Part shown: positions 53,989 to 64,000 of the stretch, in pieces
How the letters are laid out: every line of letters starts with the position of its first letter
Position numbering within the stretch: position 1 is the stretch's first letter
Source of the DNA: Streptomyces sp. cg36
Lineage (GTDB): Bacteria; Actinomycetota; Actinomycetes; Streptomycetales; Streptomycetaceae
Assembly: GCF_041080675.1 (NCBI RefSeq)
Contig: NZ_CP163520.1
Span: 3,224,001-3,288,000, forward strand
Reading direction: 5' to 3'
Length of the DNA: 64,000 nt
Notes under the pieces: generated by a model
The model's input: the letters and a program-made list of their open reading frames with translations, nothing else
What the model was told of the DNA's origin: nothing
The model's database searches: none
Made by a program: the position numbers and the translations under genes

Positions 53989-54861
53989 TCAGCAGCAGCC
54001 CGCGTCGCCGGCCGGCCCCGCCCCCGGCAGCGTCCGCATGTTGCGCGCCTCGCGGCTGCGCGCGGCCAGCAACTCGTCGGCGGGGTAGCCGACTTCCTCC
54101 AGGGTGAGCCCGTGCGGCTTCACCACGTGCACCGAGGAGTCGCGCACCGCCGCCGCCAGCACCTTGCCCGGCCACTCCACGCCCCGGTGCCCGTCGCCCA
54201 CGTACAGCAGCGCGCCCACCAGCGAGCGGACCATGTTGTGGCAGAAGGCGTCGGCGCGCACGGTCGCGGTGACGATGCCGTCCTCGCCGCGCACCCAGGA
54301 CAGCTCCTGGAGCGTACGGATGGTGGTGGCGCCCTCGCGCCGCTTGCAGTACGCGGCGAAGTCGTGTTCGCCGAGCAGGGCGGCCGAGGCCGCGTTCATC
54401 GCCTCGACGTCCAACTCCCAGTCGTGCCACAGCACATGACCGCGCAGCAGGGGATCCACCCCGCCCGGGTTGTCGGTCACCCGGTAGGCGTACCGCCGCC
54501 AGATCGCGGAGAAGCGCGCGTTGAACCCGCCCGGGGCCTCGGCGACCCGCCAGATCCGGACGTCGTGGGCGAGCCGTCCGGCCAGCCGCCGCAGCAGTTT
54601 CTCGCGGTGCTCGGCCCAGACCTCCTCGGGCAGGTCGACATGGGCCACCTGGCCGCGCGCGTGCACCCCGGCGTCGGTGCGCCCGGCCACCGTCAGGTCG
54701 TACGTCACGGCCGACCGCGTCACCGTGCGCAGCGCGTCCTCGATCTCGCCCTGGACCGTCCGCCGCCCGCCGGCCTGCTTGGCCCAGCCGGAGAAGTCCT
54801 TGCCGTCATAGCTCAGGTCCAGCCGCACCCGGACCAGGCCGGGCTCCACCTCATCACTCAC
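53989..54861 (-). CDS. truA: tRNA pseudouridine(38-40) synthase TruA
   Basis: A 290-aa pseudouridine synthase: [20 protein letters not shown], catalytic Asp63 in [27 protein letters not shown], and [20 protein letters not shown]. It modifies the anticodon arm. It ends with GDAGCC-encoded Cys-Cys. GTG 54861 with AGAGGATC. It follows rplQ after a hairpin, the usual actinobacterial order. Confidence 0.97.
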   Translation of the reverse strand: MSDEVEPGLVRVRLDLSYDGKDFSGWAKQAGGRRTVQGEIEDALRTVTRSAVTYDLTVAGRTDAGVHARGQVAHVDLPEEVWAEHREKLLRRLAGRLAHDVRIWRVAEAPGGFNARFSAIWRRYAYRVTDNPGGVDPLLRGHVLWHDWELDVEAMNAASAALLGEHDFAAYCKRREGATTIRTLQELSWVRGEDGIVTATVRADAFCHNMVRSLVGALLYVGDGHRGVEWPGKVLAAAVRDSSVHVVKPHGLTLEEVGYPADELLAARSREARNMRTLPGAGPAGDAGCC

Positions 54862-54895
54862 GTATCAGATCCTCTCAGAGCGGCAGAGAAACGGA

Positions 54896-54927
54896 ACGGG
54901 CCCGTCCCCCAAGGGGAACGGACCCGT
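54896..54927 (-). terminator. Imperfect terminator hairpin downstream of rplQ
   Basis: ACGGGCCCGTCCCC (54896-54909) pairs, with one mismatch and a bulge, with GGGGAACGGACCCGT (54913-54927), 19 bp after the rplQ stop. Confidence 0.7.
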
Positions 54928-54945
54928 CCGTCGGTCTGGGAACGC

Positions 54946-55428
54946 TTACGCGTCCTTCGACTCCTCAGCGGCGTCGGCCTCGACGGCCTCCGTCTTGGCG
55001 GCCTCGTCGGCCTCCTTGACGGCGCGCTTCGTGGCGGCCTCGGCCTCGGCGACGGTCGCCTTCTTGGCGATCTCGCCCTCGACCAGCTCGATCACGGCCA
55101 TCGGCGCGTTGTCACCACGGCGGTTGCCGATCTTGGTGATACGGGTGTAACCACCCGGACGCTCCGAGTACCGCGGGGCGATCTCGGTGAAGAGGGTGTG
55201 GACGATGCCCTTGTCGGTGATCGTCTGCAGCACCAGGCGACGGTTGTGGATGTCGCCCTTCTTCGCCTTGGTGATCAGGCGCTCGGCGACCGGACGCAGG
55301 CGGCGGGCCTTGGCCTCGGTCGTGGTGATGCGGCCGTGCTCGAAGAGCGACTTCGCCAGGTTGGCGAGGAGCAGCTTCTCGTGCGCGGCGCTGCCGCCCA
55401 GACGGGCACCCTTGGTGGGACGCGGCAT
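54946..55428 (-). CDS. rplQ: 50S ribosomal protein L17, acidic C-terminal extension
   Basis: A 160-aa L17: [40 protein letters not shown], and [20 protein letters not shown]. The last about 40 residues are an acidic Ala/Glu/Lys extension absent from the about 120-aa E. coli form. The ribosome binding site AAGGAG before ATG 55428 is perfect. Confidence 0.98.
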   Translation of the reverse strand: MPRPTKGARLGGSAAHEKLLLANLAKSLFEHGRITTTEAKARRLRPVAERLITKAKKGDIHNRRLVLQTITDKGIVHTLFTEIAPRYSERPGGYTRITKIGNRRGDNAPMAVIELVEGEIAKKATVAEAEAATKRAVKEADEAAKTEAVEADAAEESKDA

Positions 55429-55507
55429 GGTGTTTCTCCTTGGTGTCTGCCCCGGCCGTGTCAGGTACCGGGGTCAGTATCCGAGCAGGCGGGCGCCTGT
55501 CGGAGAT

Positions 55508-55558
55508 CCAGGCTCCCGAAGGGGCCTGGAAGGGGCGCGGGGAACTGCGCGACCAGCC
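55508..55558 (-). repeat. Hairpin plus dispersed Streptomyces intergenic repeat
   Basis: CCAGGCTCC (55508-55516) and GGGGCCTGG (55521-55529) form a hairpin. It is followed by the GGGGCGCGGGGAACTGCGCG-type element (55532-55558), a sequence I recall as common between genes in Streptomyces genomes. It lies in the 172-bp rpoA-rplQ gap. Confidence 0.6.
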
Positions 55559-55600
55559 GAAGCCGGTCCGCAGTCGCAGTACGGCCTCCCCGCGGAGCGA

Positions 55601-56623
55601 TCAGTACTGCTCGGTCTCGACGAAGCCCGCGTCCGCGTCGTCGTCGGCGCCGAAGGCGTCGGCGGCGGCGGTCGGGTCGAAGCCGGGAGGCGAGTCCTTC
55701 AGCGCGAGGCCCATACCGGCCAGCTTCGCCTTGACCTCGTCGATCGACTTCGCACCGAAGTTGCGGATGTCGAGCAGGTCCGCCTCGGAGCGGGCGACGA
55801 GCTCACCCACGGAGTGGATGCCCTCGCGCTTGAGGCAGTTGTAGGACCGAACGGTGAGCTCCAGCTCCTCGATCGGCAGCGCCAGGTCGGCGGCCAGGGC
55901 GGCGTCCGTCGGGGACGGGCCCATGTCGATGCCCTCGGCGTCGATGTTGAGCTCGCGCGCCAGACCGAACAGCTCGACCAGGGTCTTGCCGGCGGACGCC
56001 ATGGCGTCGCGCGGGCGCATGGCCTGCTTGGTCTCGACGTCGACGATCAGCTTGTCGAAGTCGGTGCGCTGCTCGACACGGGTCGCCTCGACCTTGTACG
56101 TGACCTTGAGCACCGGGGAGTAGATGGAGTCGACCGGGATGCGGCCGATCTCCTGGCCCAGCTGCTTGTTCTGGACGGCGGAGACGTAGCCGCGACCGCG
56201 CTCGACGGTCAGCTCCATCTCCAGCTTGCCCTTGCCGTTGAGCGTGGCGAGGACCAGGTCCGGGTTGTGCACCTCGACACCGGCCGGGGGCGCGATGTCG
56301 GCGGCGGTGACCAGACCCGGGCCCTGCTTGCGCAGGTACATCACGACCGGCTCGTCGTGCTCCGAGGAGACGACCAGCTGCTTGATGTTGAGGATGAGGT
56401 CGGTCACGTCCTCCTTGACGCCCGGCACGGTGGTGAACTCGTGCAGGACGCCGTCGATGCGGATGCTGGTGACAGCAGCGCCGGGGATCGACGACAGGAG
56501 GGTGCGGCGCAGGGAGTTGCCGAGGGTGTAGCCGAAGCCCGGCTCCAGCGGCTCGATCACGAACCGCGAGCGGTACTCGTCTACGACCTCTTCGGTCAGC
56601 GACGGACGCTGAGCGATAAGCAT
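55601..56623 (-). CDS. rpoA: DNA-directed RNA polymerase alpha subunit
   Basis: A 340-aa alpha subunit. The N-terminal dimerisation domain ([35 protein letters not shown]) ends near residue 230. The C-terminal domain contains [20 protein letters not shown] and [20 protein letters not shown], which bind UP elements and activators. The acidic tail ends FVETEQY. ATG 56623 with AAGGA. Confidence 0.99.
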   Translation of the reverse strand: MLIAQRPSLTEEVVDEYRSRFVIEPLEPGFGYTLGNSLRRTLLSSIPGAAVTSIRIDGVLHEFTTVPGVKEDVTDLILNIKQLVVSSEHDEPVVMYLRKQGPGLVTAADIAPPAGVEVHNPDLVLATLNGKGKLEMELTVERGRGYVSAVQNKQLGQEIGRIPVDSIYSPVLKVTYKVEATRVEQRTDFDKLIVDVETKQAMRPRDAMASAGKTLVELFGLARELNIDAEGIDMGPSPTDAALAADLALPIEELELTVRSYNCLKREGIHSVGELVARSEADLLDIRNFGAKSIDEVKAKLAGMGLALKDSPPGFDPTAAADAFGADDDADAGFVETEQY

Positions 56624-56748
56624 GTGTGTTCCTTCAGTCGTGGGCGCCCACTATTTGACGCCCTCGGGGTACTGCTTAGTACAAGGGTACGGGCGGTACG
56701 GCCCCGAAGAGCTGTACCGCCCGAAAACCTCAGTCCAGCAGCCGTGCG

Positions 56749-57153
56749 TCAGACGCGGCGGCGCTTGGGGGGACGGCAGCCGTTGTGCGGCGTGGGGGTG
56801 ACGTCCTGGATCGAGCCGACCTCGAGGCCGGTGGCCTGGAGGGAGCGGATCGCGGTCTCACGGCCGGAGCCGGGACCCTTGACGAAGACGTCGACCTTGC
56901 GCATGCCGTGCTCCTGCGCGCGGCGGGCGGCCGACTCGGCGGCCATCTGCGCGGCGAACGGAGTCGACTTGCGGGAGCCCTTGAAGCCGACGTGGCCGGC
57001 GGACGCCCAGGAGATCACGTTGCCCGAGGGGTCCGTGATCGAGACGATCGTGTTGTTGAACGTGCTCTTGATGTGCGCGTGGCCGTGAGCGACGTTCTTC
57101 TTTTCCTTGCGGCGCACCTTCTTGGCAGCGCCCTGACGACCCTTGGGGGGCAT
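56749..57153 (-). CDS. rpsK: 30S ribosomal protein S11
   Basis: A 134-aa S11: [40 protein letters not shown], and [21 protein letters not shown] 57153 with TAGGAG. Lies between rpsM and rpoA in the alpha operon. Confidence 0.99.
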   Translation of the reverse strand: MPPKGRQGAAKKVRRKEKKNVAHGHAHIKSTFNNTIVSITDPSGNVISWASAGHVGFKGSRKSTPFAAQMAAESAARRAQEHGMRKVDVFVKGPGSGRETAIRSLQATGLEVGSIQDVTPTPHNGCRPPKRRRV

Positions 57154-57219
57154 CTATAACTCCTACGGGAGGTGGTCGGTCCTACAGCGAAGACCGTGTG
57201 GTCAAGCGTCCGCTGAGGA

Positions 57220-57600
57220 CTACTTCTTGCCCGGCTTCTTCTTGCCGGCGATCGCGCGACGCGGGCCCTTGCGGGTACGGGCGTTCGTGCTGGTCCGCTG
57301 ACCGTGCACGGGCAGGCCGCGACGGTGGCGGATGCCCTGGTAGCACTGGATCTCGATCTTGCGGCGGATGTCGCCCTGGATCTCGCGGCGGAGGTCGCCC
57401 TCGGTGCGGAGGTTGGCGTCCACGTACTCGCGGATCTTGACCAGGTCCTCTTCGGCCAGGTCACGAACGCGGGTGTTCGGGTTCACGCCGGTGGAGGCGA
57501 GGATCTCCTTGGACCGGGTGCGCCCGATACCGAAGACGTAGGTGAGTGCGATCTCCACACGCTTTTCGCGCGGGATGTCAACACCGGAAACGCGTGCCAT
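57220..57600 (-). CDS. rpsM: 30S ribosomal protein S13
   Basis: A 126-aa S13: [40 protein letters not shown], and [20 protein letters not shown], with a Lys-rich tail (AGKKKPGKK). The ATG at 57600 is followed by the classic start of the family. Confidence 0.99.
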   Translation of the reverse strand: MARVSGVDIPREKRVEIALTYVFGIGRTRSKEILASTGVNPNTRVRDLAEEDLVKIREYVDANLRTEGDLRREIQGDIRRKIEIQCYQGIRHRRGLPVHGQRTSTNARTRKGPRRAIAGKKKPGKK

Positions 57601-57787
57601 TCAATGGCTCCTGTGTGTTCGGGGGTCTTCCGCAGAACCGCTCCCGACCGCCGTACTAGGTACGGATCGGGTCCCCGGCCCCCGCCGGAGGTGTCGCCGA
57701 CCCTGTGTGGGCTGGGCGGGCTCTGCGTATGTACGTATTACGTGCGTCGCGCGAAGAACTGCGTAAATGCAGGTCGGTCGGCGTGCG

Positions 57788-57901
57788 TCAGCCCTGGCGC
57801 TGCTTGTGGCGCAGGTTGTCGCAGATGACCATGACCCGGCCGTGACGGCGGATCACCTTGCACTTGTCGCAGATCTTCTTGACGCTCGGCTTGACCTTCA
57901 T
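57788..57901 (-). CDS. rpmJ: 50S ribosomal protein L36
   Basis: A 37-aa L36 read directly from the minus strand: [20 protein letters not shown], then [17 protein letters not shown]. The zinc ligands CxxC, a third Cys and a His are all present, so this is the zinc-binding form. ATG 57901; between infA and rpsM, as in other actinobacteria. Confidence 0.98.
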   Translation of the reverse strand: MKVKPSVKKICDKCKVIRRHGRVMVICDNLRHKQRQG

Positions 57902-57962
57902 GGGATGTCAGGTTCTCCGGGTCAGTGCCACCACCCTGTGGAACACAGGGCGCGGGCAAGAT

Positions 57963-58184
57963 CTACTTGTACCGGTAGACGATCCGGCCACGCGTCAGGT
58001 CGTACGGGGAGAGCTCCACGACGACCCGGTCATCCGGGAGGATACGGATGTAGTGCATCCGCATCTTGCCGCTGATGTGCGCGAGGACCTTGTGACCGTT
58101 CTGGAGCTCCACCTTGAACATGGCGTTCGGGAGGGACTCGATCACGGTGCCCTCGATTTCGATGGCACCTTGCTTCTTGGCCAC
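57963..58184 (-). CDS. infA: Translation initiation factor IF-1
   Basis: A 73-aa S1-fold factor: [40 protein letters not shown], and [15 protein letters not shown]. It starts at GTG 58184 with AAAGGCG. It heads infA-rpmJ-rpsM-rpsK-rpoA-rplQ. Confidence 0.99.
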   Translation of the reverse strand: MAKKQGAIEIEGTVIESLPNAMFKVELQNGHKVLAHISGKMRMHYIRILPDDRVVVELSPYDLTRGRIVYRYK

Positions 58185-58264
58185 GCTTCGCCTTTCGAAT
58201 CGGCTACCTTGATCGACTCCCGCGATCGTGTGCGGACACACGGGTACACGAGAGCCGACGCATC

Positions 58265-58294
58265 AGTCTACGTCAGGGCACCCGAAAAGACGAA
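58265..58294 (-). promoter_or_regulatory. Candidate infA operon promoter
   Basis: On the minus strand TTCGTC (58294-58289), an 18-bp spacer, and TAGACT (58270-58265), about 80 bp before infA. The -10 is good; the -35 is poor. The rest of the 220-bp map-infA gap shows nothing further. Confidence 0.45.
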
Positions 58295-58404
58295 TCAGGG
58301 AAGTTTGCCCTCAAGCGTAGATCGTTAAGCGGACAGTCCGGGACAGGCTGGGCGCGGATGCGCCCGGCGGGTCTTCGTCGCCGCGCCCCGCGCCGGACCG
58401 TCGG

Positions 58405-59250
58405 TCAGCCCAGCGGGTCCGGGGCCGTCGTCACGCCGTACTCCGCCAGCTTGGCCTTGCCGCAGTCCGGGGAGGTCAGGACGATCGGGCCCGCCTCGGT
58501 CAGCGCGACCGAGTGCTCCCAGTGCGAGGACCAGGTGCCGTCCGTGGTGATCACGGTCCAGTCGTCCTCCAGGACCTCCGTGCGCGGGGTGCCGAGCGAC
58601 ACCATCGGCTCGATGGCCAGGCAGAAGCCGGGGACCAGCTTGGGGTTGTGGCGGCCGAGGAGGCGGCGCTTGTCCACGTAGTTCAGCAGGTGCGGGTCCA
58701 TGTGCATCTCGGAGCCGATGCCGTGGCCGCCGTACTCCTCGATGATCCCGTACTTGCCCTTCGGGGGGCGCGGCTGGCGGCGGATGTAGCTCTCGATCGC
58801 CCGGGAGACGTCCACCAGGCGGTTCCCCTTCTTCACCGCCGCGATCCCGGCCCACATCGACTCCTCGGTCACCCGGGAGAGCTCGATCAGCTCCGGGGCG
58901 TGGCCGGAGCCCACGAACGCGGTGAAGGCGGCGTCGCCGTGCCAGCCGTCGATGATCGCGCCCGCGTCGATGGAGATGACGTCGCCGTCCTTGAGGACGG
59001 TCTTCTCGTCCGGGATGCCGTGGACGACGACCTCGTTGACCGAGGTGCAGATGGTGGCGGGGAAGCCGCCGTAGCCCAGGAAGTTCGACTTGGCGCCGTG
59101 CTCGGCGATCACCTTGCGGGCGACCTCGTCCAGGTCCTTCGTGGTCGCGCCCGGCACCGCGGCCTCACGGGTCGCCGCGTGGATGGCGGCGACGACCAGC
59201 CCCGCCTCGCGCATCTTCGCGATCTGCTCGGGGGTCTTGATCTCCACCAT
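58405..59250 (-). CDS. map: Type I methionine aminopeptidase
   Basis: A 281-aa dinuclear metallopeptidase removing N-terminal Met. Metal ligands lie in ISIDAGAIIDGWHGDAAFTA, GHGIGSEMHMDP and FCLAIEPMVSLGT, with the last Glu in SSHWEHSVALTE. It resembles the longer actinobacterial form. ATG 59250 with AAAGGCG. It is separated from adk by an 18-bp-stem hairpin. Confidence 0.97.
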   Translation of the reverse strand: MVEIKTPEQIAKMREAGLVVAAIHAATREAAVPGATTKDLDEVARKVIAEHGAKSNFLGYGGFPATICTSVNEVVVHGIPDEKTVLKDGDVISIDAGAIIDGWHGDAAFTAFVGSGHAPELIELSRVTEESMWAGIAAVKKGNRLVDVSRAIESYIRRQPRPPKGKYGIIEEYGGHGIGSEMHMDPHLLNYVDKRRLLGRHNPKLVPGFCLAIEPMVSLGTPRTEVLEDDWTVITTDGTWSSHWEHSVALTEAGPIVLTSPDCGKAKLAEYGVTTAPDPLG

Positions 59251-59321
59251 GGCGGCTGACGCCTTTCTGAGTACGGATACGGGAGTACGTCAACGATACG
59301 GCCCGCCGGGCCCGGACACGG

Positions 59322-59362
59322 CAGTGGCCGCGGCGCCCCGGGAGGGGGCGCCGCGGCCACTG
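59322..59362 (-). terminator. Strong hairpin between adk and map
   Basis: Perfect 18-bp arms (59322-59339, 59345-59362) around GGGAG; the arms begin CAGTGGCCGCGG. It is placed to end the secY-adk transcript before map. Confidence 0.9.
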
Positions 59363-59380
59363 ACCGCGAACGTGGAGCCG

Positions 59381-60040
59381 TCAGGCCGTCTTCTCGGCCT
59401 TCAGGGCGTGCATCGCACGCTCCGTGACCTCGTCGACCTTGCCGAGCGCGGAGATCGTCACGACCAGGCCCTGGGCCCGGTAGTAGTCGATGATCGGCTC
59501 GGTCTCGCTGTGGTAGACCTCGAGGCGCTTGCGGACGGTGTCCTCGGTGTCGTCGCCGCGCTGGTACAGCTCGCCGCCGCAGGTGTCGCAGACACCCTCG
59601 GCCCGCGGCGCGTTGTAGACGACGTGGAAGACGTGCGAGGAGTCGGTGCGGCAGATGCGCCGGCCGGCGATCCGCTTCACGACCTCGTCCTCGGGGACTT
59701 CGAGGTCCAGGACGGCGTCGAGCTTCACGCCGTCGGCCTTGAGCGCCTCGTCGAGCGCCTCGGCCTGCACCACGTTGCGCGGGAAGCCGTCGAGGAGGAA
59801 GCCGTTCTCGGCGTCCGGCTGCGCCATCCGGTCCTTGGCCATCCCGATGGTGACCTCGTCCGGCACCAGGTTGCCGGCGTCCATGTACGCCTTGGCCTGC
59901 TTGCCCAGCTCCGTGCCCTGGCTGATGTTGGCACGGAAGAGGTCGCCCGTGGAGATGTGCGGGATCGCCAGGTTCTTGGCGAGGAACGCGGCCTGCGTTC
60001 CCTTGCCGGCACCGGGCGGTCCGACGAGGACGATTCGCAT
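59381..60040 (-). CDS. adk: Adenylate kinase
   Basis: A 219-aa long-form kinase interconverting AMP, ATP and ADP. P-loop GPPGAGKGT at 7-15, AMP site [13 protein letters not shown], and a LID domain with [10 protein letters not shown] and [10 protein letters not shown], suggesting a metal-bound lid with three cysteines and perhaps an Asp. ATG 60040 overlaps the secY stop (TGATG). Confidence 0.98.
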   Translation of the reverse strand: MRIVLVGPPGAGKGTQAAFLAKNLAIPHISTGDLFRANISQGTELGKQAKAYMDAGNLVPDEVTIGMAKDRMAQPDAENGFLLDGFPRNVVQAEALDEALKADGVKLDAVLDLEVPEDEVVKRIAGRRICRTDSSHVFHVVYNAPRAEGVCDTCGGELYQRGDDTEDTVRKRLEVYHSETEPIIDYYRAQGLVVTISALGKVDEVTERAMHALKAEKTA

Positions 60041-61353
60041 CAGCGGAGGAACCCTTCGTAATTGCGCTGCTGGAGCTGGCTCTCGATCTGCTTCACGGTC
60101 TCCAGACCCACACCCACGATGATGAGGATGCTCGTCCCGCCCAGCGGGAAGCTCTGGTTGGCCCCGAAGATCACCAACGCCATCGTCGGCACGAGCGCGA
60201 TCAGTCCCAGATACAGCGACCCCGGCCAGGTGATCCGGTTGAGCACGTAGCTCAGGTACTCAGCAGTAGGTCGACCAGCCCGGATACCCGGGATGAAGCC
60301 ACCATACTTCTTCATGTTGTCGGCGACTTCCTCGGGGTTGAACGAGATCGCCACGTAGAAGAAGGCGAAGAACACGATCAACAGGAAGTAGCTGATGATG
60401 TAGTACGGGTGGTCGCCCTTGACGAAGTTGTCCTTGATCCAGATCGCCCAGCCCGCGGTGGAGTTGGAGAACTGCACGACCAGGGCCGGGATGTAGAGCA
60501 GCGACGACGCGAAGATGACCGGGATCACACCCGCCTGGTTGACCTTCAGCGGGATGTACGTGGACGTACCGCCGTAGGACCGGCGGCCGATCATGCGCTT
60601 CGCGTACTGCACGGGGATGCGGCGCTGGGCCTGTTCGACGAAGACCACCAGGGCGACCATGACCAGGCCGACCAGGATGACGGTGCCGAACTCGATCCAG
60701 CCCTGCGCGAGGTGCCCCTGCGTCTTGATCGCCCACAGCGAGGTGGGGAAGCTCGACGCGATCGAGATGAACATCAGGATCGACATGCCGTTGCCGATGC
60801 CGCGGTCGGTGATGAGCTCACCGAGCCACATGACGGCGGCGGTACCGGCGGTCATCGTGATGACCATCGTGATGGTGGTGAAGATCGACCGGTTCGGCAC
60901 GATCTCGGTCGCGACCTGGCAGCCGCTGAACAGCGCACCGTTGCGGGCGGTGGCCACGAGGCCGGTGCCCTGGAGGATCGCCAGGGCGACCGTCAGGTAA
61001 CGCGTGTACTGCGTGATCTTGGCCGTGCCGGCCTGGCCCTCCTTCTTGAGGGCTTCCAGGCGCGGGATCACCACGGTCAGCAGCTGCAGAATGATGCTCG
61101 CCGTGATGTACGGCATGATGCCCAGCGCGAAGATCGTGATCTGCAGCAGCGCGCCGCCGCTGAACATGTTCACCAGACCGAAGAGGCTGTTGCCCTCCTT
61201 GGCCTGGTCCACGCAGATCTGAACGTTCTTGTAGCTCACACCGGGGATCGGGACGTGCGTCCCCATCCGGTAGAGCACGATGATGCCGAGCGTGAAGAGC
61301 AGCTTCTTGCGCAGGTCAGGCGTCTTGAACGCCTGGGCGAACGCGGTGAGCAC
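60040..61353 (-). CDS. secY: Protein translocase subunit SecY
   Basis: A 437-aa ten-helix channel of the Sec translocon. It shows [40 protein letters not shown], and [20 protein letters not shown], the cytoplasmic loop contacting SecA and ribosome. GTG 61353 is chosen for AGGAGG upstream; in-frame sequence before it is not SecY-like. Preceded by a hairpin after rplO, so it probably has its own promoter. Confidence 0.98.
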   Translation of the reverse strand: MLTAFAQAFKTPDLRKKLLFTLGIIVLYRMGTHVPIPGVSYKNVQICVDQAKEGNSLFGLVNMFSGGALLQITIFALGIMPYITASIILQLLTVVIPRLEALKKEGQAGTAKITQYTRYLTVALAILQGTGLVATARNGALFSGCQVATEIVPNRSIFTTITMVITMTAGTAAVMWLGELITDRGIGNGMSILMFISIASSFPTSLWAIKTQGHLAQGWIEFGTVILVGLVMVALVVFVEQAQRRIPVQYAKRMIGRRSYGGTSTYIPLKVNQAGVIPVIFASSLLYIPALVVQFSNSTAGWAIWIKDNFVKGDHPYYIISYFLLIVFFAFFYVAISFNPEEVADNMKKYGGFIPGIRAGRPTAEYLSYVLNRITWPGSLYLGLIALVPTMALVIFGANQSFPLGGTSILIIVGVGLETVKQIESQLQQRNYEGFLR

Positions 61354-61508
61354 GGTGCCTCCTGCGACCCCCGCGCAGGTGCGCCAGAGGTGACGGTCTT
61401 GAGGATCGACGAATACGAATGAGTCAGAGGACCCGGGCGGCATACCGCACGGAAACTTAGACAGTGCACGCCACCTTACCGGCGACCCTGCCCCCCTAGG
61501 AACGACCA

Positions 61509-61543
61509 ACCGGGGATGCCCCATTTGAGAGGGCATCCCCGGT
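61509..61543 (-). terminator. Hairpin between rplO and secY
   Basis: ACCGGGGATGCCC (61509-61521) and GGGCATCCCCGGT (61531-61543) form a perfect 13-bp stem, 26 bp after the rplO stop. The remaining 155 bp to secY must contain its promoter; none was identified with confidence. Confidence 0.85.
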
Positions 61544-61568
61544 CGGATGTTCAGGCCAACGAGCTGTC

Positions 61569-62024
61569 TCAGACGAGCTCGGTGACGGTGCCGCCGGCGG
61601 CGGCAATCTTCTCCTTGGCGGAGCCGGAGACGGCGTCGACCGTCACCTGCAGCGCCACGGAGATCTCGCCCTGGCCCAGGACCTTGACGAGGCTGTTCTT
61701 GCGCACGGCACCCTTGGCGACCAGGTCGGCAACGGTGACTTCGCCACCCTCGGGGTAGAGGGCGCCGAGCTTGTCCAGGTTCACGACCTGGAACTCGGTG
61801 CGGAACGGGTTCTTGAAGCCCTTCAGCTTCGGAAGACGCATGTGGAGGGGCATCTGGCCACCCTCGAAGCGCTCCGGAACCTGGTAACGGGCCTTCGTAC
61901 CCTTGGTACCACGGCCGGCCGTCTTACCCTTCGACGCCTCACCACGACCCACACGGGTCTTGGCGGTCTTGGCGCCCGGGGCGGGACGGAGGTCGTGGGC
62001 CTTGAGCGGCTTGTTCTCCGCCAT
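61569..62024 (-). CDS. rplO: 50S ribosomal protein L15
   Basis: A 151-aa L15: [40 protein letters not shown], and [23 protein letters not shown] 62024 with GGAGG; last gene before the spc-operon hairpin. Confidence 0.99.
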   Translation of the reverse strand: MAENKPLKAHDLRPAPGAKTAKTRVGRGEASKGKTAGRGTKGTKARYQVPERFEGGQMPLHMRLPKLKGFKNPFRTEFQVVNLDKLGALYPEGGEVTVADLVAKGAVRKNSLVKVLGQGEISVALQVTVDAVSGSAKEKIAAAGGTVTELV

Positions 62025-62025
62025 G

Positions 62026-62208
62026 TCAGTCGACCTCCTCAACCGTCACGAGGTGGCGGACGGTGTGCACCATGCCGCGGAACTCGGGACGGTCCTCCTT
62101 GACAACCACGTCGTTCAGGCGCTTGAGCCCGAGCGAACGCAGGGTGTCGCGGTGGTTCTGCTTGCTGCCGATGTACGACTTCGTCTGCGTGATCTTGAGA
62201 CGGGCCAT
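62026..62208 (-). CDS. rpmD: 50S ribosomal protein L30
   Basis: A 60-aa L30: [40 protein letters not shown], and [17 protein letters not shown] 62208 overlaps the rpsE stop by one base (TAATG). Confidence 0.99.
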   Translation of the reverse strand: MARLKITQTKSYIGSKQNHRDTLRSLGLKRLNDVVVKEDRPEFRGMVHTVRHLVTVEEVD

Positions 62209-62810
62209 TACGCACCCGCCCCGGCACGCGCACGAAGCAGAGCCGCGGGGGCGACGTCCTCGAGGGGCAGACCGCGGCGGGCCGCGATCTCCTCGGGACG
62301 CTGCAGGCCCTTGAGGGCCGCCACGGTCGCGTGCACGATGTTGATCGCGTTGTCGGAGCCGAGCGACTTCGACAGGATGTCGTGAACGCCGGCGCACTCC
62401 AGAACGGCGCGCACCGGGCCACCGGCGATAACACCGGTACCGGGGGAAGCAGGCTTCAGCAGGACGACGCCCGCGGCCTTCTCGCCCTGGATCGGGTGCG
62501 GGATGGTGCCCTGGATGCGGGGAACCTTGAAGAAGTTCTTCTTGGCTTCCTCGACACCCTTGGCGATGGCCGCGGGAACTTCCTTGGCCTTGCCGTAACC
62601 GACACCTACGGTGCCGTCACCGTCGCCCACCACGACCAGCGCGGTGAAGCTGAAGCGGCGACCACCCTTGACAACCTTGGCAACGCGGTTGATCGCGACA
62701 ACGCGCTCAACGTAGGCGGTCTTCTCGGCGGCAGCGCCACCGTCGCGACCCTTCCGGTCCCGCCGCTCGCCGCCACCGGCACCGCTTCCGCGGCGCTGGG
62801 GTCCAGCCAT
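62208..62810 (-). CDS. rpsE: 30S ribosomal protein S5
   Basis: A 200-aa S5: [40 protein letters not shown], and [20 protein letters not shown]. The N-terminus is a Gly/Arg-rich extension ([20 protein letters not shown]). ATG 62810 with AGAGGT. Confidence 0.99.
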   Translation of the reverse strand: MAGPQRRGSGAGGGERRDRKGRDGGAAAEKTAYVERVVAINRVAKVVKGGRRFSFTALVVVGDGDGTVGVGYGKAKEVPAAIAKGVEEAKKNFFKVPRIQGTIPHPIQGEKAAGVVLLKPASPGTGVIAGGPVRAVLECAGVHDILSKSLGSDNAINIVHATVAALKGLQRPEEIAARRGLPLEDVAPAALLRARAGAGA

Positions 62811-62856
62811 TGGATTTACCTCTCTCTGTTACGTCCGTTAGTCCCGGAACCGGGGC

Positions 62857-63240
62857 TTAGAACTTCAGCCCGGCTTCGCGGGCGGCGTCAGCCAGAGCGG
62901 CAATGCGCCCGGCGTACCTGTTGCCACCACGGTCGAACACGACGGCCTCGACACCGGCGGCCTTGGCGCGCTCGGCGACCAGGGCGCCGACCGACTTGGC
63001 CTGCGCGGACTTGTCGCCCTCGCCACCGCGGATCGACGCGTCCAGGTTCGACGCCGACGCCAGGGTGTGACCCTTGATGTCGTCGATGACCTGGGCGGTG
63101 ATGCCGCGGTTGGAACGCGTCACGACGAGGCGCGGACGCTCCGCCGTACCCGACACGTGCTTGCGGATGCGGACGTGGCGGCGCGCCTTGGCCGCACGCT
63201 TGTAAGCGTCGCCCTTGGCGATCTTCACACCGTATGCCAT
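62857..63240 (-). CDS. rplR: 50S ribosomal protein L18
   Basis: A 127-aa L18 that binds 5S r[43 protein letters not shown], and [23 protein letters not shown] 63240, three bases after the rplF stop. Confidence 0.99.
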   Translation of the reverse strand: MAYGVKIAKGDAYKRAAKARRHVRIRKHVSGTAERPRLVVTRSNRGITAQVIDDIKGHTLASASNLDASIRGGEGDKSAQAKSVGALVAERAKAAGVEAVVFDRGGNRYAGRIAALADAAREAGLKF

Positions 63241-63243
63241 GGC

Positions 63244-63783
63244 TTACTTACCAGCCTTTCCGACCTTGCGGCGGATGACCTCGCCGGCGTACTTGACGCC
63301 CTTGGCCTTGTACGGGTCGGGCTTCCGCAGCTTGCGGATGTTCGCCGCGACCTCGCCGACCTTCTGCTTGTCGATGCCCTCGACCGAGAACTTCGTGGGC
63401 GTCTCGACCTTGAAGGTGATGCCTTCGGGGGCCTCGATGGTGATCGGGTGGCTGTAGCCCAGGGCGAACTCCAGGTTGGAGCCCTTCGCCTGGACGCGGT
63501 AACCGACACCGCTGATCTCGAGCGCCTTGACGTATCCCTGGGTCACGCCGGTGATCATGTTCGCCACCAGCGTGCGGGACAGGCCGTGCAGGGCCTTGTT
63601 CTGACGCTCGTCGTTGGGACGGGTGACGTTGAGAACGCCGTCCTCGCCCTTAACAATCTCGATCGGCGCGGCAACGGTGTGCGAGAGGGTGCCCTTGGGA
63701 CCCTTCACGCTGACCGTACGGCCGTCGATGGTGACGTCCACACCAGCGGGAACCTGGATGGGGAGCTTGCCGATTCGCGACAT
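63244..63783 (-). CDS. rplF: 50S ribosomal protein L6
   Basis: A 179-aa L6: [40 protein letters not shown], and [23 protein letters not shown] 63783 with GGAGGA. Confidence 0.99.
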   Translation of the reverse strand: MSRIGKLPIQVPAGVDVTIDGRTVSVKGPKGTLSHTVAAPIEIVKGEDGVLNVTRPNDERQNKALHGLSRTLVANMITGVTQGYVKALEISGVGYRVQAKGSNLEFALGYSHPITIEAPEGITFKVETPTKFSVEGIDKQKVGEVAANIRKLRKPDPYKAKGVKYAGEVIRRKVGKAGK

Positions 63784-63804
63784 TAGCTTTTCCTCCGTTC
63801 CCGA

Positions 63805-64000
63805 CTACCAGACGTAGGCGAGGACTTCCCCACCCACGCCCTTCTTGCCTGCCTGCTGACCGGTCAGGAGACCGTGGGACGTGGAGATGATCGCCACGCC
63901 CAGGCCACCGAGGACCTTCGGCAGGTTGGTGGACTTCGCGTACACACGCAGACCCGGCTTCGAGATCCGCTTGATGCCGGCGATCGAGCGCTCGCGGTTC
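63805..64000 (-). CDS. rpsH: 30S ribosomal protein S8 (partial, 5' end outside window)
   Basis: The visible C-terminal about 65 residues read [60 protein letters not shown] and AYVW, ending at TAG. This is the 16S-binding C-terminal half of S8. The start lies beyond 64000. Confidence 0.98.
   Translation of the reverse strand, partial: NRERSIAGIKRISKPGLRVYAKSTNLPKVLGGLGVAIISTSHGLLTGQQAGKKGVGGEVLAYVW

Overview
The window is chromosomal DNA from a Streptomyces or very close relative. GC is about 73% with strong GC bias at third codon positions. It carries the sporulation regulators bldM and whiD, the hrdB-controlling ECF sigma factor shbA, an actinobacterial groES-groEL1 operon under two CIRCE operators, and the spc/alpha ribosomal block in actinobacterial order. 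Gene order resembles the central core of S. coelicolor around SCO4716-SCO4774 (recalled, not searched). No rRNA, tRNA, CRISPR array, insertion sequence or prophage was seen.

Layout. 1-9400: glpD (cut by the window edge), a nucleotide-sugar dehydrogenase, a small membrane protein, guaB3, guaB, shbA, bldM, whiD and a LysR regulator. 9464-10967: a MOSC protein and a short-chain dehydrogenase. 10930-18768: a sugar or oligosaccharide utilisation island. It has a DUF2264 protein, a DeoR-headed LacI-type regulator, an ABC importer (lipoprotein and two permeases) and a 2-hydroxyacid dehydrogenase. Copies of TGATCGAA lie in both of its control regions. 18769-25865: groEL1/groES, a SEDS (FtsW/RodA) protein, two coupled polysaccharide-deacetylase lipoproteins (one degenerate) and a THUMP-like methyltransferase. 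25952-30110: a polymorphic-toxin locus with two WXG100 proteins, a 571-aa protein ending in a bacterial RNase A-like toxin domain, a candidate immunity protein, an orphan toxin-domain fragment and a CdiI-type immunity protein. 30094-35542: membrane and redox proteins, a YCII-ECF42 sigma-VOC operon, and a third deacetylase paralogue.

35603-50998 is housekeeping: the t6A genes tsaD, rimI, tsaB and tsaE; alr; an L,D-transpeptidase; nnrE-nnrD; acpS; glmS; coaA; glmM; rpsI and rplM. Many of these overlap by ATGA, GTGA or TGATG, implying translational coupling. 51328-54861: an ABC-F ATPase, a membrane-anchored protein and truA. 54946-64000: rplQ, rpoA, rpsK, rpsM, rpmJ, infA, map, adk, secY, rplO, rpmD, rpsE, rplR, rplF and the 3' part of rpsH, all on the minus strand and divided by strong hairpins.

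The best leads are: the RNase A-like toxin locus with a second, headless toxin domain; the TGATCGAA-controlled sugar island; two neighbouring enzymes (nucleotide-sugar dehydrogenase and GuaB3) that both lack the catalytic cysteine of their family; a degenerate deacetylase coupled to an intact one; a YkuD-like secreted protein without catalytic residues; a pair of DnaA-box matches between glpD and the dehydrogenase; and several clean inverted repeats in promoter regions (whiD, the imine-reductase-like gene, a 59-aa protein). All functional calls come from reading the sequence; no database search was run.
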